This document shows, piece by piece, positions 34,755 through 47,740 of a stretch of 64,000 nt of DNA (position 1 is its first letter; every line of letters begins with the position of its first letter). The translations under genes and the position numbers were made by a program. The DNA lies in NCBI GenBank assembly GCA_963978545.1, contig OZ021721.1, forward strand, positions 97,327,918-97,391,917, read 5' to 3'. The notes under the pieces were generated by a model. That model was not told where the DNA came from. It saw only the letters and a list, made by a program, of their open reading frames with translations, and did no database searches. The DNA is from Linyphia triangularis. Lineage: Eukaryota; Arthropoda; Arachnida; Araneae; Linyphiidae.

Positions 34755-36418
34755 TCAAAAGTTTTTTTACAAAAATTATTGAATTTTCCCAACAAAAATG
34801 TCAGTTCCACCTCTACCCCCTCCCCAAAAAAAATGATAAATTCAATTTCAGTAATCAGCAACTTGATAGAATGCGTAGTCATTAACACCGAGTCTATATG
34901 CCATATTAAGCTTGACTGGTTGATGATAAGGGGGTTAATCAGCCCTTTAAAAATGTCGCCATTACAAACGCGATCACAAAATCGAAATTAATATAAAACA
35001 TTTGTAATATAACCCTTAAAATCGACGAATAAGATAACCCATAAAATTGACGAATAATATAACCCATAAAATTGACGAATAATATAACCCATAAGAAGAC
35101 GCACACATTTTTTACAAAAATTATTGTATTTTCCAAACAAAAATGTCAGCTCCACCTCTACCCCCTCCCCCCCCCCCCCAAAAAAAAACAAAAAACGATA
35201 AATTCAATTTCAGTAATCATTAGCAACTTAATAGAATGCGTAGTCATTAACAACTAGTCTATATGCCAATATTAAGCTTGACTGGTTGATGATAAGGAGG
35301 TTAATCAGCCCTTTAAAAATGTCGCCATTACAAACGTGATCACAAAATCGAAATTAATATAAAACATTTGTAATATAACCCTTAAAATCGACGAATAAGA
35401 TAACCCATAAAATTGACGAATAATATAACCCATAAGAAGACGCACACATTTTTTACAAAAATTATTGTATTTTCCAAACAAAAATGTCAGCTCCACCTCT
35501 ACCCCCTCCCCCCCCAAAAAAACCACACACGATAAATTCAATTTCAGTAATCAGCAACTTAATAGAATGCGTAGTCATTAACAACGAGTCTATATGCCAA
35601 TATTAAGCTTGACTGGTTGATGATAAGGGGGTTAATCAGCCCTTTAAAAATGTCGCCATTACAAACGCGATCACAAAATCGAAATTAATATAAAACATTT
35701 GTAATATAACCCTTAAAATTGACGAATAAGATAACCCATAAAATTGACGAATAATATAACCCATAAGAAGACGCACACATTTTTTACAAAAATTATTGTA
35801 TTTTCCAAACAAAAATGTCAGCTCCACCTCTACCCCCTCCCCCCCCCAAAAAAAAAAACACACGATAAATTCAATTTCAGTAATCAGCAACTTAATAGAA
35901 TGCGTAGTCATTAACAACGAGTCTATATGCCAATATTAAGCTTGACTGGTTGATGATAAGGGGGTTAATCAGCCCTTTAAAAATGTCGCCATTACAAACG
36001 CGATCACAAAATCGAAATTAATATAAAACATTTGTAATATAACCCTTAAAATCGACGAATAAGATAACCCATAAAATTGACGAATAATATAACCCATAAG
36101 AAGACGCACACATTTTTTACAAAAATTATTGTATTTTCCAAACAAAAATGTCAGCTCCACCCCCTCCCCCCCCCCCCCAAAAAAAAAAAACACACACACG
36201 ATAAATTCAATTTCAGTAATCAGCAACTTAATAGAATGCGTAGTCATTAACAACGAGTCTATATGCCAGTATTAAGCTTGACTGGTTGATGATAAGGGGG
36301 TTAATCAGCCCTTTAAAAATTTCACCATTACAAACGCGATCACAAAATCGAAATTAATACAAAACATGTAATATAACCCTTAAAATCGACGAATAATATA
36401 ACCCATAAGAAGACGCTC
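34755..36418. repeat. Tandem array, about 335-bp unit, five copies
   Basis: The anchor AACAAAAATGTCAG recurs at about 34793, 35137, 35478, 35811 and 36143, giving periods of about 332-344. Each unit holds a C-tract then A-tract of variable length, a TTGACTGGTTGATGATAAGG block, and a nested short repeat AACCCATAAAATTGACGAAT present one to three times. The near-identical minus-strand open frames (…KGYITNVLY, …MATFLKG) are products of this repeat and not genes. Confidence 0.9.
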
Positions 36419-36729
36419 GAATATTGTCCAAATTAAAGGCGGCTGTAATAAGATGCAAAGAGCCTCTCACTTCAGTTGTGTTATGAATTCAAATATATAT
36501 CCGGCAAGAAAAGCTATACTTCGAAAAAAAATTTGTGTGTAATAATTTTTTTTCATCAAACAAACCTATCGGACTTTGATCTTACAAACATGTCATACAC
36601 GCATGCCTACAATTTCAAGATTAGCTAGAGATCCTTTAGAAGATCGTATTCGTATCTATCACTTGATATTTTCCTACCTCTTCCTTTTGAAATCGTCTCT
36701 CATTCTAAAAGGTTTAGGCCGCAGAAATT

Positions 36730-37291
36730 CAGGATGAACGCACATCATCCTGAATTTCTTATTAAATGTATAAAAATGCTAGTAGATTATGAATATACTA
36801 TATGGTGAAAAATAATCGAAACTGATCAAATATTGACTTTGAGTTGAATTAAATCCGATATCCAAAATAAGTTATAACTTGTCAAATAATGAGCATTCTT
36901 CTGTATTTGGCGACTCACTGCCCTTTAAATTTCAATGATTACGGGTGCATACGAATTCTCTCCGTTGGCACCAACTCCTGGCCGTAAATCATCGTGAACT
37001 TGACACACTTTTAAAATATGCAAGTATTTGGCACCAGAAAAGTGAAATCGTTTGTACCCTTCCTCACTAAACATTAGGGAGCGGTGGGTTACCAGATAAA
37101 AAATAATGCTTTTTATTTGGCAAGTTATGACATGTTTGAATATCTAAATTAGTTCAAATAATTCTAATTCAATTATTGAACAGTTTTAGCCATTTTTTCC
37201 CCCGCAGATTAGTATATTTATAATCTACTAGCATTTCTCTATTTTCATAATAAACGCAAAATTTTGTTCGAAGAGCAGTAGCCCTCTCGGA
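36730..37291. mobile_element. MITE family M1, copy D (old, degenerate)
   Basis: Recognisable from the CATCATCCTGAATTTCTTATT left arm, TTGAATTAAATCCGATATCC, TGAGCATTCTTCTGTATTTGG, and right-end GTAGCCCTCTCGG. Identity is clearly lower than for copies A and B. Confidence 0.55.
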
Positions 37292-37346
37292 CATCTTCAG
37301 CCATTGAATCGGCACTCCTGCTTTCTAATGCCGACTGTGTTCTCCT

Positions 37347-37989
37347 TAGAGGTCGGCGATATATCGATACGACGATATTTTTACCGATATTTTTCAAAAA
37401 ATATTGATAAAAGTCACCGATATATCAATATTATCAAACATTTTTATTTTTTTAATGATCGTTTTGTAGTTCCGTGTATTTTTTCGATTTTCTTTATTCC
37501 TTTTTCAAAAACATCAGAACTAAAATTTGGACTTGGCTGAGAGGCAGTTAAAATGGCACCAATGATCAATTATTTTGCCATATACTTCATAATCATGGGC
37601 GCCAACAGGGAGGCTCAAGGGATATATATATACATATATTCATCAATCTGTTAATTTTTCAGCTATTTACATTGTAAAAATATAATGCAAAATATTCAAC
37701 GTTGCCATTAAAAGCTACTGAAAATTATCTATTTTTTTCTTAAAATTATTGCACCAATTGAGCGATAATATAACTTTTTATTTGTAATAGATCCATTCCA
37801 GTTGAAAAAATAGTCACCTTACAAAAAGAATGAAAAGTAGTAATTTGTTCTGAAAAACTTCGTTTCTGGCAAAATTGTAAATCAAATAAAAAAAAAATCA
37901 TGCATCGATATATCGATATTTTATCGATATTTTTTTCTATGCAACGGTATAGTATCGATAATTATTTTGATCGATATTTCCAACCTCTA
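37347..37989 (+). mobile_element. hAT-like MITE family H2, copy 1 (643 bp)
   Basis: Begins TAGAGGTCGGCGATATATCG and ends with the inverse of TAGAGGTTGGAAATATCGAT. Perfect 8-bp TSD GTTCTCCT at 37339-37346 and 37990-37997. Both ends are packed with ATCGATA motifs. No transposase is present. Confidence 0.88.
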
Positions 37990-38059
37990 GTTCTCCTGCA
38001 CAATAAAGAGTATGTAAATTCTCAATCTTCAATGGTTCTGTGCATTTTCGCCCTTTTTA

Positions 38060-38310
38060 TATCTGTTTAAATCCTTTATATTAACTTCGCTTTTGTGTGT
38101 CGATGGGAGCTGAATCTGCGGATGCCTAACTAACCCCCTTGCTGTCATCCAATCGGTCTGAAACTTAGCAGATAGGTTCGATGTCGATGACAATGCATTC
38201 TATCAAATTTTGGGGCTGTTACTGTCACTAAAAGGTCGCTTTTACGGAATATTATTTAACCAATTTTCCGTTACCTAATCGCGTTAAAATATCATTGAGC
38301 CGAACATTGT
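38060..38310 (-). repeat. Dispersed family D1 member, inverted
   Basis: AATCCTTTATATTAACTTCGC, CCAATCGGTCTGAAACTTAG and GACAATGCATTCTATCAA match the inverse of the D1 consensus. Confidence 0.55.
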
Positions 38311-39599
38311 TGAAACTGTTGCCGAATTTTTTTTTAATAAATAAATAATAAAATTACTTCAATCAAAATAAATGATATTTGGATGTGAGAGCATACATTC
38401 AAGATCACATTTAGTAAATAAATTTTGAAATGTAGTTTGCCACACATTTTGCTGATAGAAATGTTTTTGATATCAGTGCTGTGTTAATGAATATAAAAAT
38501 TGACAATCCATAAAAAGGATTTTTTTTAAACTCGGTTTTTATGGGTTATTTAATTTCGTTTTTAATTCAGCGCTCACCAACGAGTCACCTCATTCATATT
38601 ACTGAAAGCTATACACCGTAAACAATCAACCCTTGGTCACCGGCAGGATTATTTGCGAGGAGAGGGGATGAGGGGGGGGGGGGCAATCGCATATTAGGTG
38701 GTTAAGTTTGGTTAAAAGCTTGATTTTTTAAAAATAATAATTTGATTTTTTTCACTAGAATACGAATTAATAGTTATGCATTAATGGTCTGCACAAATTG
38801 ATAATTTAAAGACAATGTGTCAGATTTTTTTCCTGTGAATTTTATTAATTTTCTCTACTTCTTTACCCTTAATTTTCAAACAACAGGGACGTACAAATGC
38901 ATCCTCTTTGCTCTCCATGACAGTACATTCATGTTACAAAACAACGTATCAATGTTTGTAGAAATCGCAGTCGTGTCTAATCATTTTTAAATCATAATCT
39001 GCAGAGCGGAATCAGGCAGGATATTTAACCCTTGTCTGCTCGCATCTCTTAAGCTGAGTATTCTGTCTTTAAGTTATGAGTTTGGCTTATGATAATTAAA
39101 AATGACAATTTGGCCACCATCTCGCCAAGCTAAAAATGTCTAACTATTAAGAAGAATTGTTTCTAACATAAAGCAACTAAAGAGAAAAGTCCAACCTCGC
39201 TTTTTAACCTATTTTAAATTCTTTATTAATAATCTCTTAATATGTTAGAGGCGTCCCGTTCTGTATCCGCACCTGTTATAGATAGGGCTGTAGACTGTAG
39301 CTGTAGATATAGACTAGAGTAGATACTCCAGCACCGGATAGCGAGCGGAGCCCGTCCAACAGCTTCATAGATTATTAATAAAGAACGAAAAAGAAAGAAC
39401 TAAATAGAGAGTGCAGCAACGAACAAATAATAATCTAATCAGTCTGCTAATAAAATACTGACCCCACCACTTCAAAAAACAAACAAAAAAAACCCAAAGC
39501 AATCTGTTAGTAAAAAGAAACTAAAAAGTTGGCACATTATCCAGAATCCTGATGGAAATGACAGGAAAAAGATAGAATAACCAACGAGACAGTACGCAA
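38311..39599. other. Unassigned sequence upstream of Mp20
   Basis: Contains a G-run near 38671 and a GC-richer segment at 39245-39365 with AATAAAGAAC just after it, vaguely LTR-like but without a second copy. No coding. Confidence 0.4.
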
Positions 39600-39927
39600 A
39601 TGTCACCTAGTCTCATTTCAGCACATGTTCACAAAGGAAACTTGTTGTGTACACAAGTGTTATTATGTACGCAAGTGCTATAGGTTCGTACTCCTGAGTC
39701 AATCCTTTCCATAACAGAACTCTCTGGAGCCGCGCCTGACTGAACTACATCCAGACGAATTAATGCAAGCATGGCCCGTGCCATATTTTTCAAAGGGTTT
39801 TGAACAAAGAATCCTTTCGTCGCGCCCAAAAGAGGAAAAGTGACGTCATGCGCTCATTTTTTGTCCCGCCTTCATAAGAGGAGGATACTTGAGTCCCCAC
39901 TTCGAGTCTGATCAGTGCAACAAGAAC
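39600..39927 (+). promoter_or_regulatory. Probable Mp20 core promoter and 5' UTR
   Basis: The 330 bases before the Mp20 ATG are more GC-balanced than the flanks and free of recognisable transposon. GATCAGTGC at 39910-39918 contains the arthropod initiator core TCAGT. If that is the start site, the 5' UTR would be only about 15 bases. There is no convincing TATA box 30 bases upstream (TTCATAAG is the closest). Several E-box cores (CACATG, CAAGTG) lie further up, which suits a muscle gene but is weak evidence in sequence this AT-rich. Confidence 0.35.
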
Positions 39928-39978
39928 ATGGCTTACCGAGGACCTTCCTATGGGCTCAGTGCTCAAATCGCCAACAAG
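39928..39978 (+). CDS. Mp20: Muscle protein 20 / transgelin-like gene, coding exon 1
   Basis: The ATG opens a 17-residue peptide, MAYRGPSYGLSAQIANK, which is the conserved amino terminus of arthropod muscle-specific protein 20 (calponin/transgelin family, actin-associated, cytoplasmic in muscle). The exon ends AAC AAG and is followed by the donor GTAGGT, leaving phase 0. The bases before the start (AAGAACATGG) are a reasonable arthropod initiation context and no longer upstream frame competes. Exon 2 at 57670 begins in the matching phase and continues the same family alignment (IAAKRDKQLE...), which is the main support for this very short exon. The upstream end of the 5' UTR is not defined by sequence. 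Other calponin-homology paralogues are possible, but the MAYRGPSYGLSAQIANK start is what I associate with Mp20. Confidence 0.88.
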
Positions 39979-40019
39979 GTAGGTCCTTCTATTCACAAGT
40001 TCCAATATAGAATTTATAT

Positions 40020-40275
40020 TGGTATACATAATTTGTATTGATATCCATAATTTGTATTGGTACTCCTGTCAAATGTGGTGTCATTTTTCTCTAATGGATT
40101 TTATACGAAGCAAGTGCGTTTAATAAGGATTACTGAAGATGGAATGAGGTCTGAAAAATCGAAAATTTATATCGGTATACATAATTTGTATCGGTACTCC
40201 TGACAAATGTAGTGTCTTTTTTCTTTTGATGGATTTTATGCAAAGCAAATGCGTTTAGTAAGGATTACTAAAGGA
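40020..40275. repeat. Tandem duplication just inside Mp20 intron 1
   Basis: GGTATACATAATTTGTAT...GGTACTCCTG...TGATGGATTTTAT...AAGGATTACT occurs twice, about 135-150 bases apart. A degenerate pair of another repeat follows at about 40400-40680 (TTTAGATCTCAGATGCTTAC and TTTAGAACTCAAGATACTTA). Confidence 0.75.
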
Positions 40276-42237
40276 GAGCTACGATTTGATATAAAGACGA
40301 ACTATTTTGGGATATTTTATAAAATAAGCAATCAAATTTTTATTATTTGTCAAAAATCACAAATCCGCCCTTTTATCTTAAAAACAAATATGTTTTGATC
40401 ATGTTAATGAAGTATTACTTATCATATATTTTTAGATCTCAGATGCTTACTTCAATATAACAATACTCAATTAAATTCAATATAACACATTCTTTTTTTA
40501 AAAAAAAAAAAAAATATGTTTTGAAATTAAAAGGTATAATTTTGCAAATAGACAAATGTGCTTCGAACTTATTCATGAAATATTATTCATTTATCATACA
40601 TCTTTAGAACTCAAGATACTTATTTGAAAATAGCAAGGCTCAAATTCAATATAATAACTTCCCTTTCAAAAACATAGTGCGTTAAACGTAATTACAAAAA
40701 GTTATAATTTTCCCAGTACTTGATAAAGTTAAATTGAATAAAAGAAATGAAATTCCACAAATCCTTAACTAATTACCATTCAATATACCAAGCTTCATAT
40801 ACTTTGCACATTCGGAGACTCTAAATGATCATTACCGGCAAGCCCGCGCACTGATATGTTGCAGTGGGAATATATATTACGACCAGGCCTCTAAGGCCCA
40901 GCGTGCATGCTCGTGGGTTAAGGCTAAGCTGAATCCTCAACTTATCATTTAAAAAAATGTTGGGTAGCCGCGCCAGCCTCAGAGAGTAGTGGAGGTTTAA
41001 AACAATGCTTGTATTCCATTACCTTTTATTAAGAAGGTTCAGTCACTCTCAGTTAAATTCTGATATAATAACGCTCCACTAACTTAATACTTCGCCCTGA
41101 TGATCCTTGAGGCAATCAAGATAAAATATCGTATTTCCCAATTGAAATAATTATTAAAGAAATTATAGAATGGAATGCTACAGCGGCACTCATTTTGTTA
41201 AATTTATTATTTAAATTTTTAAGTTTTTAGTTTTTGCTACAAATATGTTGACTTCAAAACAGTTCTTGACATCTCATATACTGGGTTAAATTTAAAATGA
41301 AACAGCAGATGTGTGTGACAAGGAATGGAGTACCAAACCGACTTTTGTCGCATAAAAAATTATGGCCACGTTAAATATACAAAATATCTTTGAACATTCC
41401 TCTATCCATCGAATGGAGTTCATTGGAAATGAATATTTAATAACTGCCCTTTAATTTTGAATAACCCTGTATTTATGATTAGCTGTGTGGCCAAGCGTTT
41501 CAGATGATCCATTAGTGAATAAATATCGTGTCATGAACTATTAGTTATCTATTATCAGACAGATATCATCTGTCATTTTCGTTATGATTATTCGTTGTCA
41601 TCTATCAGTCATCTGTTTAGAAATGAAAACAACTGCTTTCTTGCAGTCAAGAAAACGACATAAATTTCCTTTCGTATAAACTCTGTTTTAAGATTTTAGA
41701 TTCAATTGTACAATAGGCTAAATTAATTTTTTTGTGAAGTGACACAAAAGTCTATGTTTTAATACTAAACCCTAAAACTAATGTAGATATTGAAGTTCCA
41801 GCAATGTAATTCTTGTTTGTTGTGTGTCTTTTAGTTTCATTAAAATATTGTATTCTATTATAAACTTCAATTTTATAATTCAATTGCTAAAAACAATACC
41901 ATAAATTTTCTCTCTAGTAAAATAATTACTTGATTAAACTTAAAAATATAACTACAATGAGATTGTTTTTAAAACCCATACATTAAAACATATTGTCATT
42001 AAGATTTAAAAAAAAAAACTCGCATTAAAATCCTAAGTATTTCAGAGTTAATTAGTAGCACAACAACGATGGCCAATGTCACTCGACATTGATCAATCCC
42101 GATGTGGAACGTTGTAAATCGGCCGTTGTTTCAGATATTGGACAATCTCGCAGAAATGTTGGATATAATACACAGGAAGTTTTGAAATGTTTATGCACAG
42201 TTTTAAAATTGAAGTATTTTTATAAGAAAGGACTGAG

Positions 42238-42240
<3 letters not shown>

Positions 42241-42275
<35 letters not shown>
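42241..42275. repeat. Poly(A) tract
   Basis: A run of about 35 A in Mp20 intron 1. It has no recognisable retroposed body attached. Confidence 0.95.
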
Positions 42276-42278
<3 letters not shown>

Positions 42279-42434
42279 CGATGTTTTTGACTTGTTTATT
42301 TAAAAATGAAATGGACGTGGTAATGATATTTTGAACATTTCTGGAAGAAATTGACGTCACGAGCATACTTTTCCTTATAATTTACAATCTTTTAATCATT
42401 TACTTTTGAAATAATATGCTAGTACCTGGATAGT

Positions 42435-43070
42435 AAATCTTACTAGTCAATATAATTTAATTAATTTTAAATATTTAAACTTAATTTAAAAGCTATATTT
42501 GAAAAACGATACATTTTTTTGTATTCTAAAGACTGTCGGAGAAAAGTTTAGTTCAAATCGGCCTAAAGGTTTAGAAATGTACATCAGACAAACCAAACTC
42601 TTTTGCACATATGCACATATGCCGAAGCATATTTAAACCAATTGTATATGACAGTAGCTCTCAACCTCTAATGATCTTTCGATGTAAAGGTTTGAAGCAA
42701 ACTCAGCTGAACTTGCTGAGTTCCAAATTTTATTTAAATCTTCTAACTAGTCAAAATCTTACTAGTCAATGTAATTTAATTAATTTTAATTATTTAAACT
42801 TAATTTAAAAGCTATTTTTGAAAAAACGATACATTTTTTTTTGGATCCTAAAGACTGTCGGAGAAAAGTTTAGTTCAAATCGGTCAAAAGGTTTAGGAAT
42901 GTACATCAGACAAACCAAACTCTTTTGCACATATGTATTCCTGAAGCATATTTAAACCAATTATATGACAGTAGCTCTCAACCTCTAATGCTCTTTCGAT
43001 GCAAACGTTTAAGGTAAACTCAGCTGAACTTGCTGAGTTCAAAATTTTATTTAAATCTTCTAACTAGTTG
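42435..43070. repeat. 319-bp tandem duplication in Mp20 intron 1
   Basis: Copies start at about 42435 and 42754 (AAATCTTACTAGTCAAT). Both carry GACTGTCGGAGAAAAGTTTA, ACATCAGACAAACCAAACTC and AACTCAGCTGAACTTGCTGA. They differ at scattered positions, so the duplication is not recent. Confidence 0.88.
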
Positions 43071-45800
43071 CCTTCTATTTAAATTTCGTTATTTCGGACA
43101 GATAGACAGACTTCGAAGTGATTCGATCAGTATTTCGATTTTTGTCATTTAGGAAAAGAGAACTGGAAAAATGACGATGTGTAGAAAATTCCCTGGTGAA
43201 AAGAAACAATGTAACATAAATGTAAAATTATTCATTTTAACGGAAAGTTAGTTATTTCATTACAACATTTTCTTCACCTTTTAAAAAAAATCAAGGTTTG
43301 GACACTAACTTTACCCGCTCCACAACCCCAGGCAATATTCCCCATAATCATCAATAACCTCGACCTACATTTTGTAAGCTAACCTTCCCCTAATTCCCCT
43401 AACAGATGCACACTCATAGTGAGTTACCACTTTTAGTTATACTTATTAATTAACTTAAAGAAATTCCAAAATATGATTTATGCATGTCAAGTTCTTATAC
43501 AGTAATATAAGGTAGGTGAACCAAATAAGGCCATAACTCTCAATAAGGCCATCCCTGACAGTATCAAAAACGACCCATAAAATCCTCTGTTTACCAGTAC
43601 CTACGTGTTCCAGAGAAACAACCTTGTAATAAAAAGCAACAAGCCTTGCAAAAAGAAATTAAGCATTTGGCAGCGTAGGATATTAAGCAAGAATCTTTCC
43701 AAGATTCAGCATGTTTTTTTCCCCAAGATTCAGAATTAAACTAAATTGCCAAGGTTTTTTTTTTTTTTGGTATTGTTATTCAATATTATATGAATGGCAG
43801 CACTAATGAGTTTAAATTATTTTTGATACATTTTTAATCTAGTTTCAAATTCAATAAAAGTTTTTGTACTTTTTTCGCCCCTAATGGTGGCCAATGTCAG
43901 GGAGATATGAAAATGGTTGTGTTGCCAACTAAACCACTAGACATGCTATTAATACATGGTTAGTGTTTATTTCTCAATTTTTCTTTTTATTCACTGTTAT
44001 TGCTTACACCTGGTTATGAAAACTAACTTTTCGGTTTACATCTGGTATTGTCAGATCCTGATTAACTTATGGCATTTATACGATGGAATCGGCCAAAATG
44101 AAAAAATAATAATTTTATTTACTCTGATTGTGAACCTAATTTTATTTTTACTATTAAACACCTCTCTAAAGAAAATACTTTTTATATTTAATTCAGAATT
44201 TATACATTTTTGGTTTAATTTCTGGCAGGATGTCATGAACTGAATTGGAGTTTTTTGGAAAATTGAATTTAAATATCCGAAAATATAAATGAAGCAACAT
44301 AAATTTTTCTTTACAGTTAAATAGTTAACCTAAACGTATGCCAAGTTTAGACCAGATTAATTCAGTGATTCTAGAATTACAATTTTTTAAGCTTTATTTT
44401 GGCCTTCCTTAGCACACTTACCTGTACTATTTATCGTATAGTTACAATAATTTAAAAGCAAAATCCAATGGCAACTTTTTAAAACTGTCAAATTTCATTA
44501 ACTGTGTCGAAAAGTGAGTTGAATAATTATTATAAACACTTCTCAGTTAGTTATTACTCATTAGTCAATTCTTTGTCAATTATAATTCTTATATTACAAT
44601 TGAAGAATTATAACTGACCGAGAGTTCTGAGAGTTATAATAAATATTATAAACTCACAGAAAATATCTATTTCAAGAGAACTACTATATATGATGGAATA
44701 CGAATTGTTATAATTTGCTTCAAGTTTAGCTATGTCTTTATTCTCACTATTTAAATAACCTTTCGCGGCCCAACAAAAGTAGCCCTACAGTTTTGGAAAC
44801 GTTGGACAGCGTGAATCACTTCTGGGGAATTACAAAACCTATTTTCACCTCTCATCTATTCGTGAAGTTGGGGGAGACCAAAAGAGTTTATGTTTATTTA
44901 CACAAGCTAAATATGCATGTTGACTGATTACTTCCTTCTTCTTGAGGAGTTTCACCTTTTTCGCGCAATGAATCAATATGCATTCACTTCAAAAGAGCTA
45001 TTTCTAGAAGACACTTTGTTTTTTGGAATGCAGAAACTTCGGAAGAATTGAATTGTAAGTACGACCAATGATAAGCTGCTTGGAGAATACATTTTTCGGA
45101 GTTCCATAGAAAGTGGATTCATTTCTATAGATATCCAAAGCTAGATTTGGCTTTAGATAGCTAGATTTCCCCCATTCCTTTTTGTAATGAACTGGTATGA
45201 GGATATCTTTAAGTTAGGGGCATGGACGCTGAAAGAATTATTTTCAAGGGGATGCAAGGCGGTTAATTTTTTTTGTTTTAGCCTTGATTTTTCAATTGGC
45301 TATCTTAATGAAATATTAATTGATAATTACGTATTAAGTTCCATATTTATTAAATATTTTAAAACCTATATCATACTTCTATATTCATTGAAACATACCA
45401 CTTTTCTCCACATTATTTTTAATATTCAAAATCCGGGGGGGGGGGGAGGGATGCAAGTGCACCCCCTTGCTCCTTCCTGGTGACGACCATGGTTAAGGGT
45501 ATGGTGTAGGCCCTTCATGGACTCAGGTAGAAGGATGCAAGAGAGTGCCCTCCCCCCCCCCCCTTCCCCGGCTTTTGAAAATTTGAAAAAAAAAGGTCTA
45601 AATTCCCAGAAAAAACACATACGACTTTTTGAGGAAAAAAAATTCGTGTTATTGCAAATTTGTTATTTCTTTTCTGTCTTTTCCGCATTTCCTTATTATT
45701 TTTAAAGTTGATTCTTGCACCTGCGTGGTGCCTAGTGATAGATTTGAAGATTTTGTTTCCTTTTATTAGAGAATCATTTCCTATTTATTCATTCAATTCC
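43071..45800. other. Unassigned Mp20 intron 1 sequence
   Basis: AT-rich, with a possible distant relative of 7990-8150 at 43190-43360 and C/G runs near 45436 and 45551. No coding exon recognised. Confidence 0.45.
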
Positions 45801-45808
45801 TTGAAAAT

Positions 45809-46524
45809 TAGAGGCCGGAAATATCGATCAAAATAAATATCGATACTATATCGTTGAATAGAAAAAATTATCGATTAAGTATCGATATATCGATAATTTT
45901 TTTTTTTTTTTATTATTATTATTTCATTTTCAATTTTGTCAGAAACGAAGTTTTTTAGGGCAAATTTCTACTTTTCATGAATTTATGCCAAAATCGTTTT
46001 AAATAAATTATAAAAATTGTTTTTATAAATAAATGATAAAAATCGCTTTAATAAATAAGTTATATTATCAATCAGAATAAATAAAATACATTTGGATGTC
46101 AATGCATAAATTCCCATTTCTTTTTTAAGAAATTTCGAAAAGTAGTTTACCCCATATTTGGCTGATAGAGATATTTTTAATATTTTAAAGTAGATACAAA
46201 TTCCAGGCACACGTTAGCAACAGAAACGGCGCTTTGTTAATGACTACTAATAAATGATCTTATCTTTCCATACATTATGTTTTCTTTTTGGTTAGGGTGC
46301 CATTTTAACTGTCTCTCAGCCAAGTCCAAACTTTAGTTTTAAAGTTTTTGAAAAGGGAATAAAGAAAATAGAAAAGCACATGTAACTGCAAAACGATCAT
46401 CAAAAAACTAAAAAAAGTTTGAAAATATCGATATATCAGTGACTTGTATCGATATTTTTAGTATCGATATTTTTTAAAAAATATCGATAAAAATATCGTC
46501 GTATCGATATATCGCCGACCTCTA
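45809..46524 (-). mobile_element. hAT-like MITE family H2, copy 2 (716 bp)
   Basis: Same family as 37347-37989 in opposite orientation, sharing the interior GGACTTGGCTGAGAGGCAGT region. Perfect 8-bp TSD TTGAAAAT at 45801-45808 and 46525-46532. It lies in Mp20 intron 1. Confidence 0.88.
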
Positions 46525-46649
46525 TTGAAAATGCTTTGCTTTTTAATTGTTAGGCATCAGATCAGACCTTGAAATCTATTTTTAAAATTCTGCTAACCAT
46601 TTCCTATACTGCCTTTGAGTTTAAGTTTTGAATTTTTTTGTTATTAATT

Positions 46650-47055
46650 TCTGGAACTAGGATGAAATAAAATGTAATTCTTTTGTATCTTTGTGTGTTC
46701 TGGTTCCTCAGTTCGAAATACTGTCTCTTAAATATCGAAACTAGTTGGATGATAATAAAAAAAAAACATAGAAGAAAGAAAATCATTAAAAATATAATTT
46801 TTTGTATTTTTACTATTTTTTTCTTGCTTTTATATATATATTTAACAGGGTTACGCTTGGTACCAAATAAAAGCTACAGAAGAAAGAATTTCAGAAATAT
46901 ATTCCATGAGTTTTTTCCTTATTCTTAAAGAAAAATTAATGCATGATTATTAATTAACATTTCATAAGAAAATGCAATCAACATATCTGAAAAATTAACG
47001 ATTTGAACACAACTCTAGCATTCTTGCAGCCGTCTGCAAATAATTCCAATGATCC
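46650..47055 (+). repeat. Dispersed repeat D2, copy 2
   Basis: Same order of motifs as 10430-10720 in the same orientation, with small insertions such as the CTTTTATATATATATTTAAC tract. It lies just right of H2 copy 2 in Mp20 intron 1. Confidence 0.6.
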
Positions 47056-47465
47056 ACTCGATTTTTTCAAGGAAATTTATGTCAGTTCTGGTCGGAATTC
47101 CAATTAGATTTTGTTAATCAAGGTAATAGCTTCCCATTGCGGTTTTATTTTACTCTGCACCACTGTTTCAAATGCTTTGCTATTCCATTATTCCTAACTT
47201 TCACACATAATTGAACTCGAAATATCGATAGAAAAGAACATTTTCTTATCTTGTACATGGACATTTTTTCTAGTATATTGTACATATTTCGAGTTTTTTT
47301 CAGATCATATGTGCGAACTAAAAAAATAACTGGATTTCATTTGCACTTGAATTCGTAAAAACGAATGACTATTATAACACTTGGCTTGAAAAAGTAATAT
47401 GACTGTATTTAAAATTGACTCAAGTGTGTTAGATGCAAACAATTTAATGTATTTTTTGTGGAAGA

Positions 47466-47740
47466 AAATGTAAAGTCGTTAAATATGAAGTACATAAATT
47501 TAAGAATGAATTAAGCGTAAACTAGAATTATTTTAGTTATAAAACTTGTTATTTCAAGATCATTTTACTCCATCCTTAATATTTTTTTAATTTGTGTATT
47601 ATTTATTATTTTATGTGTATTATTTATTATATTATGTGTATTATTTGTGTATATTTTATGAAGAGAAAAATTTTAAGTCGTTAAATATGAAGTACATAAA
47701 TTTAAGAATGAATTAAGTGTAAATTAGTTTAATTTGTGTA
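47466..47740. repeat. Direct repeats flanking a GTGTATTATTTATTAT tract
   Basis: AAGTCGTTAAATATGAAGTACATAAATT-type sequence (67 bases) occurs at about 47473 and 47671. Between the two copies lies a short tandem of GTGTATTATTTATTAT. Confidence 0.8.

Noticed and set aside
34939..36253. Family of similar minus-strand frames of 65-94 codons
   Set aside because: They track the 335-bp tandem array unit by unit, including its C-tract and A-tract; no sign of coding selection.
39245..39440. Solo LTR (TGTTAGAGGCGTCC start, AATAAAGAAC polyadenylation-like signal)
   Set aside because: No matching second LTR, no CA end at a sensible distance and no target duplication seen.
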